A DNA stretch of 64,000 bases. It comes from Dyadobacter tibetensis Y620-1. Lineage in GTDB: Bacteria > Bacteroidota > Bacteroidia > Cytophagales > Spirosomataceae. The stretch is from contig NZ_AZQN01000003.1 of the NCBI RefSeq assembly GCF_000566685.1, positions 1,176,628 to 1,240,627 on the forward strand, in the 5' to 3' direction. This document shows positions 36,500 through 45,461 of this stretch, one piece after another (within the stretch, counting starts at the first letter, position 1; every line of letters starts with the position of its first letter). The notes below the pieces were generated by a model that did not search any database, had not been told where the DNA came from, and was given only the letters and a program-made list of their open reading frames with translations. Made by a program: the position numbers and the translations under genes.

Positions 36500-39400
36500 T
36501 CAGAAGGATAAATTAATGCCAAAGAGCAGAACAGAACTGGGCACGTCGTCATCGTAAGCGCTGGAGTTATATTCAGGGTCCAGACCATCAAACTTGTGGA
36601 AGACAAAGGGGTTCGAAGCCTGGGCATACATTCTTAGGTTACTCATACCATATCGCTCTAGTAGTTTGGAAGGTAAGGTATATCCCAGCGTAATATCGGA
36701 CACACGGACAAAGCTGGCATCCTGATACTGTACCGCAGCCCGATAGGGGTTCGCTGCTACCACACCATAATAATCATTGGATGGGTTCTGGCTAGTCCAA
36801 TAATTCAGCTTAAGATGATTATAGCGGCCACTGCTAATATCACCCATCGTGCCACTGAGCATGTTATTACGATACTGGGCTCCCTGGCGCGTATAGACGA
36901 AGAAAGAAAGGTCTATATTCTTATAGTTAAAACGGTTTGTTACACCCAATAGCCATTTGGGCATTTGTGAACCTATTACCACCCGATCGTCGATGCCTTC
37001 TGTTGACGATATTTTGCCATCTTGATTCTGGTCCACTACCCGTACAGAACCTGGTACCTGTCCGTAAACTTTGGCTTGATCTGCTTCGCTGGTCTGCCAG
37101 ATACCGTCAAACTGATAAGAATAATTGACTTTAACAGCCTGACCTACAAATAGACTATTGCCCTTGTCTTCAGTAATGCTTCCACCATATAATTCTAATA
37201 TGGTATTCTTATTGGTAGAGAAATTAAAGTTTGTACTCCACTTGAATCCTTTAGTATCGAGATTAATCGTGTTCAAATTAACTTCTATTCCCTTATTCTG
37301 TATTTTTCCTACATTGGCCGTAACCTGGTCGAATCCTGTGGAGTTAGGGATTTTTTGGGCCAAAATAAGATCAACCGTTTTTCTGTCGTAAAGCTCAATG
37401 GCAGTGGTAATCCGATTTCGCAAAAAGCCCATGTTGATTCCCAGGTTAAACTCTTTGCTTTTCTCCCATCTTAAATCCTTATTGGCAAGATTACTCGGAG
37501 TAAAGCCATAGGCTGGAGTGCCACCGAAGTCATAATTTGTTTTAGAAATATTGGCCTGGGTTCCGTAAGGGCTCACAGTAGCATTACCAACTACACCATA
37601 ACTCAATCTGAATTTAAGATCGGAGAACACATTCAGGTCACGAATAAATCCTTCGTCACCTGCTCTCCATGCCAAGGCTGCAGAGGGGAAAAACGCCCAT
37701 TTATTGCCTTCTGAGAGCTGAGATGCCCCGTCGGAACGACCCGTAAGTGTTAATAAATATTTGTCCCTGAAACCGTAGTTAATGCGACCCATATAGGAAA
37801 GTAGGCTATTTTCGCGCAGACTACTCCCAACCCCGGTAATGTTTTCGGCTGTTCCCAAAGCATACCAGCCTGATGAATAAGGCAGGTTGTTGACAGAAAT
37901 GTTAGAGGTTTCGTATCGATTTTTAAACGCACTCTGGACGGCCGTTACGGTCAGGTTATGAGCCTCCTTCTTTATATTATAGTTCAATACATTATCCCAG
38001 GTAAATGACCCTTCAATCCGGTTGTCATACTGTGCCCTGGGTTTTTGGGTCGTAAGCTGCGACTTGGTATAGGTTCCTCTATAGTCTCCCTCCCGTTCAG
38101 TATTATAGGCTGTAGATAGCGACGACCTAAAGCTAAGCCCTTTTGCCAACTCAATTTCTGCATAGGCATTGGCCAATATTGCTGAACCCTGGATCTCATG
38201 TCGGAAATTATCCCTTTGGCCCTCTACGATTGGGTTTATTACCTGCTTGTCATTAATGCCCATCCATACCGCATAGCCCTGATAATCTATATCGCTGCTT
38301 TCGGCGGGGTTGAGCAGGTCGGCAAAGCTGTTCACCCCGGTAGGCCGGGCACGATAGGCCGAGCGGATTGCTTCGTTGGAGCCCTGCTCAAAAAGGTTGT
38401 AAGTGTAATAGGAGGTAAAGCCTACTTTCACTTTCTTGTTGAGCTGACTATCGAGCCCTCCTTTGATACTATAACGCTTAAAACCAGTCTTGGCCACGCT
38501 TCCTCCTTCTTTCATAAAGCCTCCTGAGAAGTAATAGGTTGTCTTGTCACTACCCCCTGATACCGCTATAGAATGACTGGTTTGTAAAGTAGGTTGGGTC
38601 AATAATTCAAGCCAATTGGTAGACTGGCCCGATTCTACCGTGGCCATTTCTGTGGAGGTGAATTTTTCCGAAACTCCTCCATCCATCAGACGGTCGTCAT
38701 GGTAGGCCTTGTAAAAGTCTTGGGCCGACATGAGGTCGGGCAAGTGATTTGGGCTCTTTTGGCCTACATAAGCATCGTAACTTACCCTGGGCTTGCCGGA
38801 AATTCCTTTTTTCGTGGTGATGATGATTACCCCATTGGCTCCTCTGGATCCGTATATGGCTGTTGAGGAGGCGTCTTTGAGCACATCCATCGATTGGATG
38901 TCGCTGGGATTCAAATTGTTGAGGTTGGCGCCCATAACCCCGTCGATTACGACTAAAGGCTCATTGGTAGAATTGATACTGCTTTCACCTCGAATATCAA
39001 TGCTGTAACCGGCTCCAGGCTTATTACTTGTCTTTTGAACATTTACTCCGGCAACCTGACCTTGTAAGGCTTTTGCGGCTTGAACAGGGTTGCCTCTCAC
39101 AATGTCCTTAGACTGGATGGAGCCGACGGCCCCCGTCAGATCATTCTTTTCAACTTGTCCATATCCGATGACCACTACTTCGGCAAGTGCGCTCTCATCG
39201 GTCTCAAGGGTAATGTCGAGAACCGATTGGTTGCCGATAGGGATTTCCTTTTTTACATAGCCTACAAAACTAAAAACCAGAGTAGCACCTTCTTCGGGGA
39301 CGTCCAGCTGAAATTTGCCGTTTACGTCTGTCACGGTTCCACGTTGCGTATTTTTGATGACCACACTGACCCCAGGTAGGGGTTGGTTCTTTTCGTCGAG

Positions 39401-39865
39401 AACGGAACCAGTAATCGTTTTTTCGACCGTTTTATAGTTCACTGCCCCATGCTCAGCACTTAAGAAGTTGGGTGCTCCAGGATGTTCGTTAGGTATATTC
39501 CCTGTTGAACGATCCATGTTTTGCTCCTGCCTTCCCTTCTTGAGAATTACATATGATCCTCCTTTTTGCCTTTCAAATTCTAAGCCGACACCTGGGAGTA
39601 TTTTCCCAAGATTATGTTCCAAACTGCGGTTCCAGTCGATATCCGAAGCGAGAATCAGCCGATCGCGTACCGATCGATCGGCGTAGAGAATGTCGACCTT
39701 GTAATGCTGTTTAAACCTTGTCAAAAGATCCGTTAGCTTAACGGAGGCAGTCGATCTTTCCTTGGTGTAAGGCGCTACAGGTTGCTGAAAAGCAAGTGTC
39801 TGTGCCTTAGTTGGTGGGTTGAATCCCAGCACCAGAAGCGAAAGTATTCCAAGTTGTAGTTTCAT
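36500..39865 (-). CDS. SusC/RagA TonB-linked outer-membrane transporter with STN domain
   Basis: A 1121-aa protein: signal peptide (about 1-21), an STN (secretin/TonB short N-terminal) domain (about 45-108), a carboxypeptidase-like domain (about 150-225), a plug ('GQVAGVNVQKTSNKPG' to 'PLVVIDGV') and a 22-stranded barrel ending in 'LLFGINLSF' with C-terminal Phe. The STN domain is the signalling part that contacts the FecR protein encoded directly upstream, so the transporter is both importer and sensor of its glycan. The gap to fecR is 44 bases. Confidence 0.96.
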   Translation of the reverse strand: MKLQLGILSLLVLGFNPPTKAQTLAFQQPVAPYTKERSTASVKLTDLLTRFKQHYKVDILYADRSVRDRLILASDIDWNRSLEHNLGKILPGVGLEFERQKGGSYVILKKGRQEQNMDRSTGNIPNEHPGAPNFLSAEHGAVNYKTVEKTITGSVLDEKNQPLPGVSVVIKNTQRGTVTDVNGKFQLDVPEEGATLVFSFVGYVKKEIPIGNQSVLDITLETDESALAEVVVIGYGQVEKNDLTGAVGSIQSKDIVRGNPVQAAKALQGQVAGVNVQKTSNKPGAGYSIDIRGESSINSTNEPLVVIDGVMGANLNNLNPSDIQSMDVLKDASSTAIYGSRGANGVIIITTKKGISGKPRVSYDAYVGQKSPNHLPDLMSAQDFYKAYHDDRLMDGGVSEKFTSTEMATVESGQSTNWLELLTQPTLQTSHSIAVSGGSDKTTYYFSGGFMKEGGSVAKTGFKRYSIKGGLDSQLNKKVKVGFTSYYTYNLFEQGSNEAIRSAYRARPTGVNSFADLLNPAESSDIDYQGYAVWMGINDKQVINPIVEGQRDNFRHEIQGSAILANAYAEIELAKGLSFRSSLSTAYNTEREGDYRGTYTKSQLTTQKPRAQYDNRIEGSFTWDNVLNYNIKKEAHNLTVTAVQSAFKNRYETSNISVNNLPYSSGWYALGTAENITGVGSSLRENSLLSYMGRINYGFRDKYLLTLTGRSDGASQLSEGNKWAFFPSAALAWRAGDEGFIRDLNVFSDLKFRLSYGVVGNATVSPYGTQANISKTNYDFGGTPAYGFTPSNLANKDLRWEKSKEFNLGINMGFLRNRITTAIELYDRKTVDLILAQKIPNSTGFDQVTANVGKIQNKGIEVNLNTINLDTKGFKWSTNFNFSTNKNTILELYGGSITEDKGNSLFVGQAVKVNYSYQFDGIWQTSEADQAKVYGQVPGSVRVVDQNQDGKISSTEGIDDRVVIGSQMPKWLLGVTNRFNYKNIDLSFFVYTRQGAQYRNNMLSGTMGDISSGRYNHLKLNYWTSQNPSNDYYGVVAANPYRAAVQYQDASFVRVSDITLGYTLPSKLLERYGMSNLRMYAQASNPFVFHKFDGLDPEYNSSAYDDDVPSSVLLFGINLSF

Positions 39866-39909
39866 GTTTTAGAGAGAATTAGGTAGTGGTTTTGTCATTA
39901 TTGGATGTG

Positions 39910-40899
39910 TTACGAGGTAGGTTTAAATTCAATTTTATTCCCTTGAATGCTATAGCTTACATCCAGAATTTTGGCAATCGACTCAATCAATTCGGGACCA
40001 TTGCTCGCTTTGAAAGAACCGGAAATGGTGAGTTCCTTTAAGGATTTATCTACGATCAGTATTTTATAATTATAATGCTCCTCCAGCCGGGTGGCTACTT
40101 CGAAAAGGGGAGTCTGGTCGAACTCAAAACGATCGTCCTTCCACGGGGCATAAAGGACTTCTGCTTTCAGGCGCCTCTTATGGACCGACCCTGTTTTTTC
40201 TACAGAGATCATATCCCCGGGCACCATTTCCAGATTGTTACGGGTTTCTCCCTTTTGCTTTTCTATGCGCACCTTCCCTTTTTTTAGGACCACTTCTGTT
40301 TTACGGTTACGATTGTATACAGTGAATTCGGTGCCGAGGACGATGACATCAACCTGATTGTCAGTACGCACGATGAATTTCTGATCGTTTTTAAGATGTG
40401 TCACTTTAAATTCCGCTTCGCCCTTGAGGGTTACTTCCCTGGTACTGATTCCAAAATTCCATCTGGGAACGCGTAGGGTGGAGTTGGCATTCAGGGTGAC
40501 CACACTTCCCTCCGATAATTGCCAGGATCTGACTTCCCCCGCATCGGTACTAAACTCCCGATAACGGATTGTATCCTTCATTAAAACGGCTGAGGTTGCC
40601 AGCAATAGCAGGCTGGCAGCGATCCAGAGGGCCGTTCGAACCCATTTCGTGGGAGCTGTAGTTTGTTGAACCTTCTCCTGAATGTCATAATGTCTCAGCT
40701 TCTGCCGAAAATTGGTTTCGGCCCGATTAAGATCGATCGGGAACTGGGGCCGGGAGGACTCCCATTCTTCCAGATATTTGAAAAACAGCTCTTCATTTTC
40801 TGGTGTTTTTACCCATTCGTCGATCATTCTTCGCTGCATGACGGTAGCGTTGCCGGCAAAGTGATCGAAAAGGATAGCCTTGGAAATTTGTGCATCCAT
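39910..40899 (-). CDS. FecR-family anti-sigma factor
   Basis: A 329-aa inner-membrane protein: a cytoplasmic sigma-binding part (about 1-85), one transmembrane helix ('ALWIAASLLLLATSAVLM', about 91-108), a periplasmic FecR domain (about 115-215) and a C-terminal DUF4974-type STN-like domain (about 255-329, 'FEVATRLEEHYNYKILIVD'). It should hold the ECF factor until the SusC STN domain reports substrate. It is 53 bases after the sigma gene. Confidence 0.95.
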   Translation of the reverse strand: MDAQISKAILFDHFAGNATVMQRRMIDEWVKTPENEELFFKYLEEWESSRPQFPIDLNRAETNFRQKLRHYDIQEKVQQTTAPTKWVRTALWIAASLLLLATSAVLMKDTIRYREFSTDAGEVRSWQLSEGSVVTLNANSTLRVPRWNFGISTREVTLKGEAEFKVTHLKNDQKFIVRTDNQVDVIVLGTEFTVYNRNRKTEVVLKKGKVRIEKQKGETRNNLEMVPGDMISVEKTGSVHKRRLKAEVLYAPWKDDRFEFDQTPLFEVATRLEEHYNYKILIVDKSLKELTISGSFKASNGPELIESIAKILDVSYSIQGNKIEFKPTS

Positions 40900-40952
40900 G
40901 GTTTTTTATGGTATGGCAACAGGAAGTTGCCCTTATAGGTTAATTGAAATTC

Positions 40953-41627
40953 TTAAAGGATATTGACCATGACCAGCAAGGATAGAAACCATTTGTTTTT
41001 GATTGCTTCCCGAATGGTTTGCGAAGCGCGATAAATCTGTGTGTCTACCGTTCTGGTTGAAATGTTGAGCTTTTGCGCAATTTCTTTCATACTGTTACCA
41101 TCCGTATGATACAACTGATAGATATGGCGACGGCTGAGGGGTAAAGCGTTAATTGCTTTTTCGTAATCCTGATAAAGTTCTTCGTATTGGGTAATATGGT
41201 CGGGCTGCTGATGCTCGGAATCTAAAACATCATAGCCTTCAGTGAGCGATATTTTTTTCGTCGCTTCCCATTTTTGATAATTATAACCCCGATTTCGTAC
41301 TGTTTTGAATAGGTAGGCACGGTAAGAGCAAGTAATATGTTCAAAGGTGCGGTTGGTATAAAATTGCAGAAATATATCAGAAACCAAATCCTCGGCTACT
41401 TGTTTGGATCCTACAAATTTGACAGCATGCGTACAGAGTACACGATAGTACCTGGAAAATAATAGCTCTACTCCTTTTTTTGGATCCTGCTGGATACTCC
41501 TTCTAATAAATAATTCGTCTTCTACCACGAATCCCTTCTGGCCTCCCAAATCAGTTTCTTGCTGGGAGGGACTTAACAAGTATCTCTCCTGCTCATTATC
41601 CGAGTGTCCAGCAGTATTGAGTTTCAT
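40953..41627 (-). CDS. ECF sigma factor of the polysaccharide-utilisation operon
   Basis: A 224-aa FecI-like sigma factor. An unusual N-terminal extension of about 40 residues precedes region 2 ('VAEDLVSDIFLQFYTNRTF'); region 4 contains 'LNISTRTVDTQIYRASQTIR'. It is first in the operon and probably activates it when FecR releases it. A TATCTTG sequence upstream is close to but not an exact -7 box. Confidence 0.94.
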   Translation of the reverse strand: MKLNTAGHSDNEQERYLLSPSQQETDLGGQKGFVVEDELFIRRSIQQDPKKGVELLFSRYYRVLCTHAVKFVGSKQVAEDLVSDIFLQFYTNRTFEHITCSYRAYLFKTVRNRGYNYQKWEATKKISLTEGYDVLDSEHQQPDHITQYEELYQDYEKAINALPLSRRHIYQLYHTDGNSMKEIAQKLNISTRTVDTQIYRASQTIREAIKNKWFLSLLVMVNIL

Positions 41628-41788
41628 ATTTCGTAAGTGATAATTTTCTTAAAAATAGTAATGCCATGGTTCTTGCCTGTAAGACAAGTAAAGGGCATCC
41701 TATTCCGTACAAGATATTTAATTATTTTTTGTTTTAATTGTATCCTGAAGGTTAAATGATAGGTTAATCTTCCTCATATTTAATAGTA

Positions 41789-41832
41789 ATAGCCTGACTG
41801 TCAAATCATAAGTTGATTGACGGTCAGGCTAT
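41789..41832. terminator. 16-bp hairpin between the TonB receptor and the sigma gene
   Basis: Positions 41789-41804 pair with 41817-41832 with one G-T pair. It lies 18 bases past the TonB-receptor stop on the minus strand and upstream of the sigma operon, so it separates the two units; its minus-strand T-run is weak. Confidence 0.6.
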
Positions 41833-41850
41833 GTAAAAAATAAATAATAC

Positions 41851-44703
41851 TTATAAAATTCCTTCCCAGGTTACAGACGCATAATACATCCCGCCAATAT
41901 TTGGACCTGCGGCATATTGATAATAACGCTTGTTAAATAAATTACTTCCGCCTGCTTTGATACGGAGCTGCTGCCGGGGAATGGTGAGGCTAATTTGACC
42001 ATCCACCTGATGAATGGCTGGAACCATGCCATTGGCAAGAGGACTCTGCCATAGAAAGGTCTCCTGCCAGCGGTATGTTATATTAAAGCCAAAATTTTTA
42101 TATAAGGACGGATTGCTAAGGCTTAGGTTGCTCACCAGCCTAGGGGTGTTAAATCCGGTAACAAATACGTCGGCTTCGGTATTGGCCCTGATGTTATTAT
42201 AATTTATATTAGCGCTGACGTGATATTTTTTGATGGGCCAGAATTGAATTCCCAGCGAAGATCCATAACTGCTATAGATATTCTTGGCATTCGTATATAC
42301 CCTATAGCGGGTCTGTTTGCTTCTGGCCAGCATATTCAGTACCGCAGCCTCACTCCCGATCTGGCCATCGACAGGTACTGAAACCTCTACCTGACCCAGA
42401 AAATTATCATAACGATTCAAATAAGCGTCCCAGTCGATGACAAGTTTGTTATTTAATATGATACTTCTATAGCCCACTTCATAGGATAAAATCCTTTCAG
42501 GGCGTAAGTTGCCCAGGTTCGCACCTACCAAAGTACCCCGATTGCGAAGGGCAGCCAAATTCTTTTCCATTCCATTGGCTATATCCTGATTTACTGCCGC
42601 TATAAACTGATTGATAGATACTTGTGTATATGAATTTTCATTATAACCTAAACCTTCGTTTATTTTGGCAAGTCCTCCTACTCTGCGAACATTGCCATTG
42701 TTTACATAGGACAGGGCTTCGAAAAGGGCAGGGAACCGATACCCATTCTGAATAGATGCCCGGAAATTATGCTGTTCCCATGCGGTGTATACCAAGGCAA
42801 GTCTAGGATTGAATTTGGGGCTGAATTCGGGATTATGATCCAATCGGCACGAAATGTTTAGTTTGAGCCGGTTAAGAAACAGCATTTTGGTTGCAGAAGC
42901 GAAAACTCCATATTTACTATAATAAACATTACTTCCGAAACTGCCATCCTCCATTTGATTGGTTCTTTCGGCTAAGGGACGTTTGAAGTCCACAAAGTTG
43001 TTTCCATCGGGAATGACTTCATATAAACGGAAATCTCCTCCTATCAAGAGGTCCATAAACTTTATATTTTCAGCAAAATGGTACTGAAGGTCTGCATGAT
43101 AGGTTCGGCTGTTCTGCCATAATGCGGCCCCTCCCGTCTGTGGAGCACCCTGGACATTGGCAGCGATGTCCCAATTATTAATACCAATAATGGTATTTTT
43201 CAAGTCGGCAAAAGCCTTGGTGCCAGGTTCTACACGCCCCTGGTCGGCAACCGACCGGGCATTGCTAAAGGCTTTGGGCAGGGAGATCCCCCCATCAACA
43301 CCTTCCTGCAGAGCCTGCTGGAAGCGGAGTCCCCACTCGGAATTCGAGCCGTTATTTAGGTCTAAGTTGTCAGCCAGTGGCTTTAAATTGTAGGACTTTC
43401 CCGTATTTTCCAAAGTGGTATAGGCCCTAAATGTGAGCCCATTGCCCTGTAACTCAATCCGATGATTCTGGATTCGTACATCCTCTAATTTGATCTTGTT
43501 ACCTCTTTGAAACAGACCATTCATCTGACCGAAGCGATATTGATACGAAATGGTTAAGTTTTCCGAAATTTTGTAAAACAATCCTGCGTCTACCTTGACG
43601 TTCTTAACGGAAGGGTCGTAAAGGTCCTTTTCCCAATAGCCTGTCCTTCTGACATTGAATGTATGGGTTTTGCCTTCATATTGTATGGATACCGGACTAT
43701 TATTATTGGCTTCGTCTCCATAGCGGTTCCAGGCATCATAAGCCGGGTGGTCTGCCAACGATAGGGAGGGAAAGGAAGGGTTGGCCGTAACCATATCATT
43801 TGGGTTCTGATCGGTACGGTTGTCCGAAATCCAGTCTGTACCTCTCAGGTAACTTGCATTGATTTTGAAAGCGAATTTTTTGCGTATTACGCCCGCATAA
43901 CGAAGGGCTGTTTCGGTAAGGGCCGCGGCACTGTGCTCCGGCCCGTTTATATGATTAACGCCAACTTTCTGATAGATACTTAATCCTTGATGGGTAAAAG
44001 GAGACCGGGTCGACAGGTTGGCCAAACCATTAATGGCATTCATCCCATATATAGCTGATGCAGCACCGGGTATGATTTCTACCCTTTCGATGTCCAGCTC
44101 TGTGGGTCCTATGGCATTTCCCAAGGGTACACCCAATGTTGCTGCCTGCATGTCAACTCCATCTACCAATTGCGTGAATCGGAAGTTATTAGGGCTGTTG
44201 AAACCCCGGGTATTGGGGACCTTAAAGGTGAGACTGGAAGTTGTCATTTGAACACCTTTCAGATTTTCCAGAGCATCGTAGAAACCAGGGGCTGCCGCAT
44301 TTCTGATCGCTTTAAGATCTAGCATTTCAATAGCCATGCTGGACTTCAATAGGGTCTCTTCCACTCTGGAAGCAGTGATCACAATCTCCTGACCAAGAAT
44401 AGCTTCTGGAGTGAGACCTATAATTATAGGTTGAATTTCGGTAATAGTGATATCCCGACTAGCATAACCTATGGAGCTAAGGTGTATGTTCCAGGGTAGT
44501 GGTGTTCTGGAGATAAGTTCAAACTGCCCCTGTCCATCAGAAATGGCTCCTTCATACCCCCCTTTGATTTGTATACTGACGCCAGGTAGCCCCTTAAGGG
44601 TTTCCTGGTCAGTAATGCTTCCGACCAGCCTGTGGAAGGAGGCTTGTCCCTTTCCCGTCAGGGTTGCCATGGTTAGCAAAATTGTAAAAATGTACCTGCT
44701 CAT
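41851..44703 (-). CDS. TonB-dependent receptor (non-SusC type)
   Basis: A 950-aa outer-membrane receptor with a signal peptide (about 1-20), a carboxypeptidase-like domain (about 24-100, 'GSITDQETLKGLPGVSIQI'), a plug domain (about 115-235, 'GVDMQAATLGVPLG', 'IEIIPGAASAIYG'-like segment) and a barrel. It lacks the SusC plug signature and has no SusD neighbour, so it more likely takes up a small ligand, peptide or metal complex. Ligand unknown. It is divergent from the small candidate genes and the second receptor. Confidence 0.93.
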   Translation of the reverse strand: MSRYIFTILLTMATLTGKGQASFHRLVGSITDQETLKGLPGVSIQIKGGYEGAISDGQGQFELISRTPLPWNIHLSSIGYASRDITITEIQPIIIGLTPEAILGQEIVITASRVEETLLKSSMAIEMLDLKAIRNAAAPGFYDALENLKGVQMTTSSLTFKVPNTRGFNSPNNFRFTQLVDGVDMQAATLGVPLGNAIGPTELDIERVEIIPGAASAIYGMNAINGLANLSTRSPFTHQGLSIYQKVGVNHINGPEHSAAALTETALRYAGVIRKKFAFKINASYLRGTDWISDNRTDQNPNDMVTANPSFPSLSLADHPAYDAWNRYGDEANNNSPVSIQYEGKTHTFNVRRTGYWEKDLYDPSVKNVKVDAGLFYKISENLTISYQYRFGQMNGLFQRGNKIKLEDVRIQNHRIELQGNGLTFRAYTTLENTGKSYNLKPLADNLDLNNGSNSEWGLRFQQALQEGVDGGISLPKAFSNARSVADQGRVEPGTKAFADLKNTIIGINNWDIAANVQGAPQTGGAALWQNSRTYHADLQYHFAENIKFMDLLIGGDFRLYEVIPDGNNFVDFKRPLAERTNQMEDGSFGSNVYYSKYGVFASATKMLFLNRLKLNISCRLDHNPEFSPKFNPRLALVYTAWEQHNFRASIQNGYRFPALFEALSYVNNGNVRRVGGLAKINEGLGYNENSYTQVSINQFIAAVNQDIANGMEKNLAALRNRGTLVGANLGNLRPERILSYEVGYRSIILNNKLVIDWDAYLNRYDNFLGQVEVSVPVDGQIGSEAAVLNMLARSKQTRYRVYTNAKNIYSSYGSSLGIQFWPIKKYHVSANINYNNIRANTEADVFVTGFNTPRLVSNLSLSNPSLYKNFGFNITYRWQETFLWQSPLANGMVPAIHQVDGQISLTIPRQQLRIKAGGSNLFNKRYYQYAAGPNIGGMYYASVTWEGIL

Positions 44704-44826
44704 ATGGTTGCTCTCTATTTTCTTAGTGATAATTTCAATGCAATATTATTATAAAATATTAAGTCTATAGATATAGTAGAGTATATTTTTTTTAAAATTT
44801 ATAAATAGGATTAAATAAATAGAGCG

Positions 44827-44967
44827 ATGCTATGGTTTAAACTAGAGAAAATGGAACGAGCGGGGAGGAAGGAAACTCAATATTTAGAAGACAATATTTT
44901 TAAAATTCCAACAAAAAGGGTTCATTTAATGGGAGATATATTGGATTGGATCTCTAAAATAATATAA
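44827..44967 (+). CDS. Candidate 46-aa small protein
   Basis: An ATG-started frame with a charged, amphipathic product ('MLWFKLEKMERAGRKE' start, 'MGDILDWISKII' end). It is too short for usual gene finding; composition is protein-like but there is no family match I know. It could also be a remnant. Confidence 0.3.
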   Translation: MLWFKLEKMERAGRKETQYLEDNIFKIPTKRVHLMGDILDWISKII

Positions 44968-45006
44968 GAACATAAGTGTTTAATCAGGCTGAAATGAATT
45001 ATGAAT

Positions 45007-45159
45007 TTACCTTCTTCTCTTGGCGCGGAATAAATCGATAATGATGCCTGGTAAGGAGAAAAGAGCCGCTCTCATATCACGATCTGAAGGCAGCTGCCAG
45101 GCACGCGAGGATTCATACTCGAGGGGCAGGGAGAATTTACGCTTTCCAGGGTGGCCCAT
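45007..45159 (-). CDS. Candidate 50-aa small protein with hydrophobic C-terminal segment
   Basis: An ATG-started frame whose G+C content is clearly above its flanks. The product has a charged, Trp-containing N-terminal half ('GHPGKRKFSLPLEYESSRAW') and a hydrophobic stretch ('LFSLPGIIIDLF') capped by 'RAKRRR', as in a small membrane-associated protein. An in-frame TAG lies 9 bases upstream, so the start is local. Function unknown. Confidence 0.45.
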   Translation of the reverse strand: MGHPGKRKFSLPLEYESSRAWQLPSDRDMRAALFSLPGIIIDLFRAKRRR

Positions 45160-45461
45160 AATAGGCTAATAGAGCACGGTTCTGTTTTTGATGAGTAGGC
45201 TAAGGCAATCTTCTAAGTTAGTTGCCAATTAATCCCCGTTTCCTAGTCTAAGGCTATTGAAAAAAATTTTTTAAAGGCGGAAGAACCTATTAAACTTGCA
45301 CTGGTAACCGGAAGTTTTGAAACTTAAATAATACCCAGAAATAGGTTAGTTCAGCTTGTATTACCATAAGATGTGGAGGTTGCCAAGTTTTTTAAGGTCC
45401 CTCCGACCCTCAGTTTGTATTTAATTTTTACTGCCAAATATTTAGTCTATAGCACTTTAAC
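45160..45461. other. Upstream region of the second TonB receptor gene
   Basis: About 300 bases with no gene and no recognised riboswitch. No TAnnTTTG box was found. Confidence 0.4.

Noticed and set aside
44704..45461. Cobalamin or other riboswitch before the second TonB receptor
   Set aside because: GC-rich words and short inverted repeats (TGCCTGG/CCAGGCA) are present, but the conserved B12-box core was not found and the GC-rich part coincides with a minus-strand small frame.
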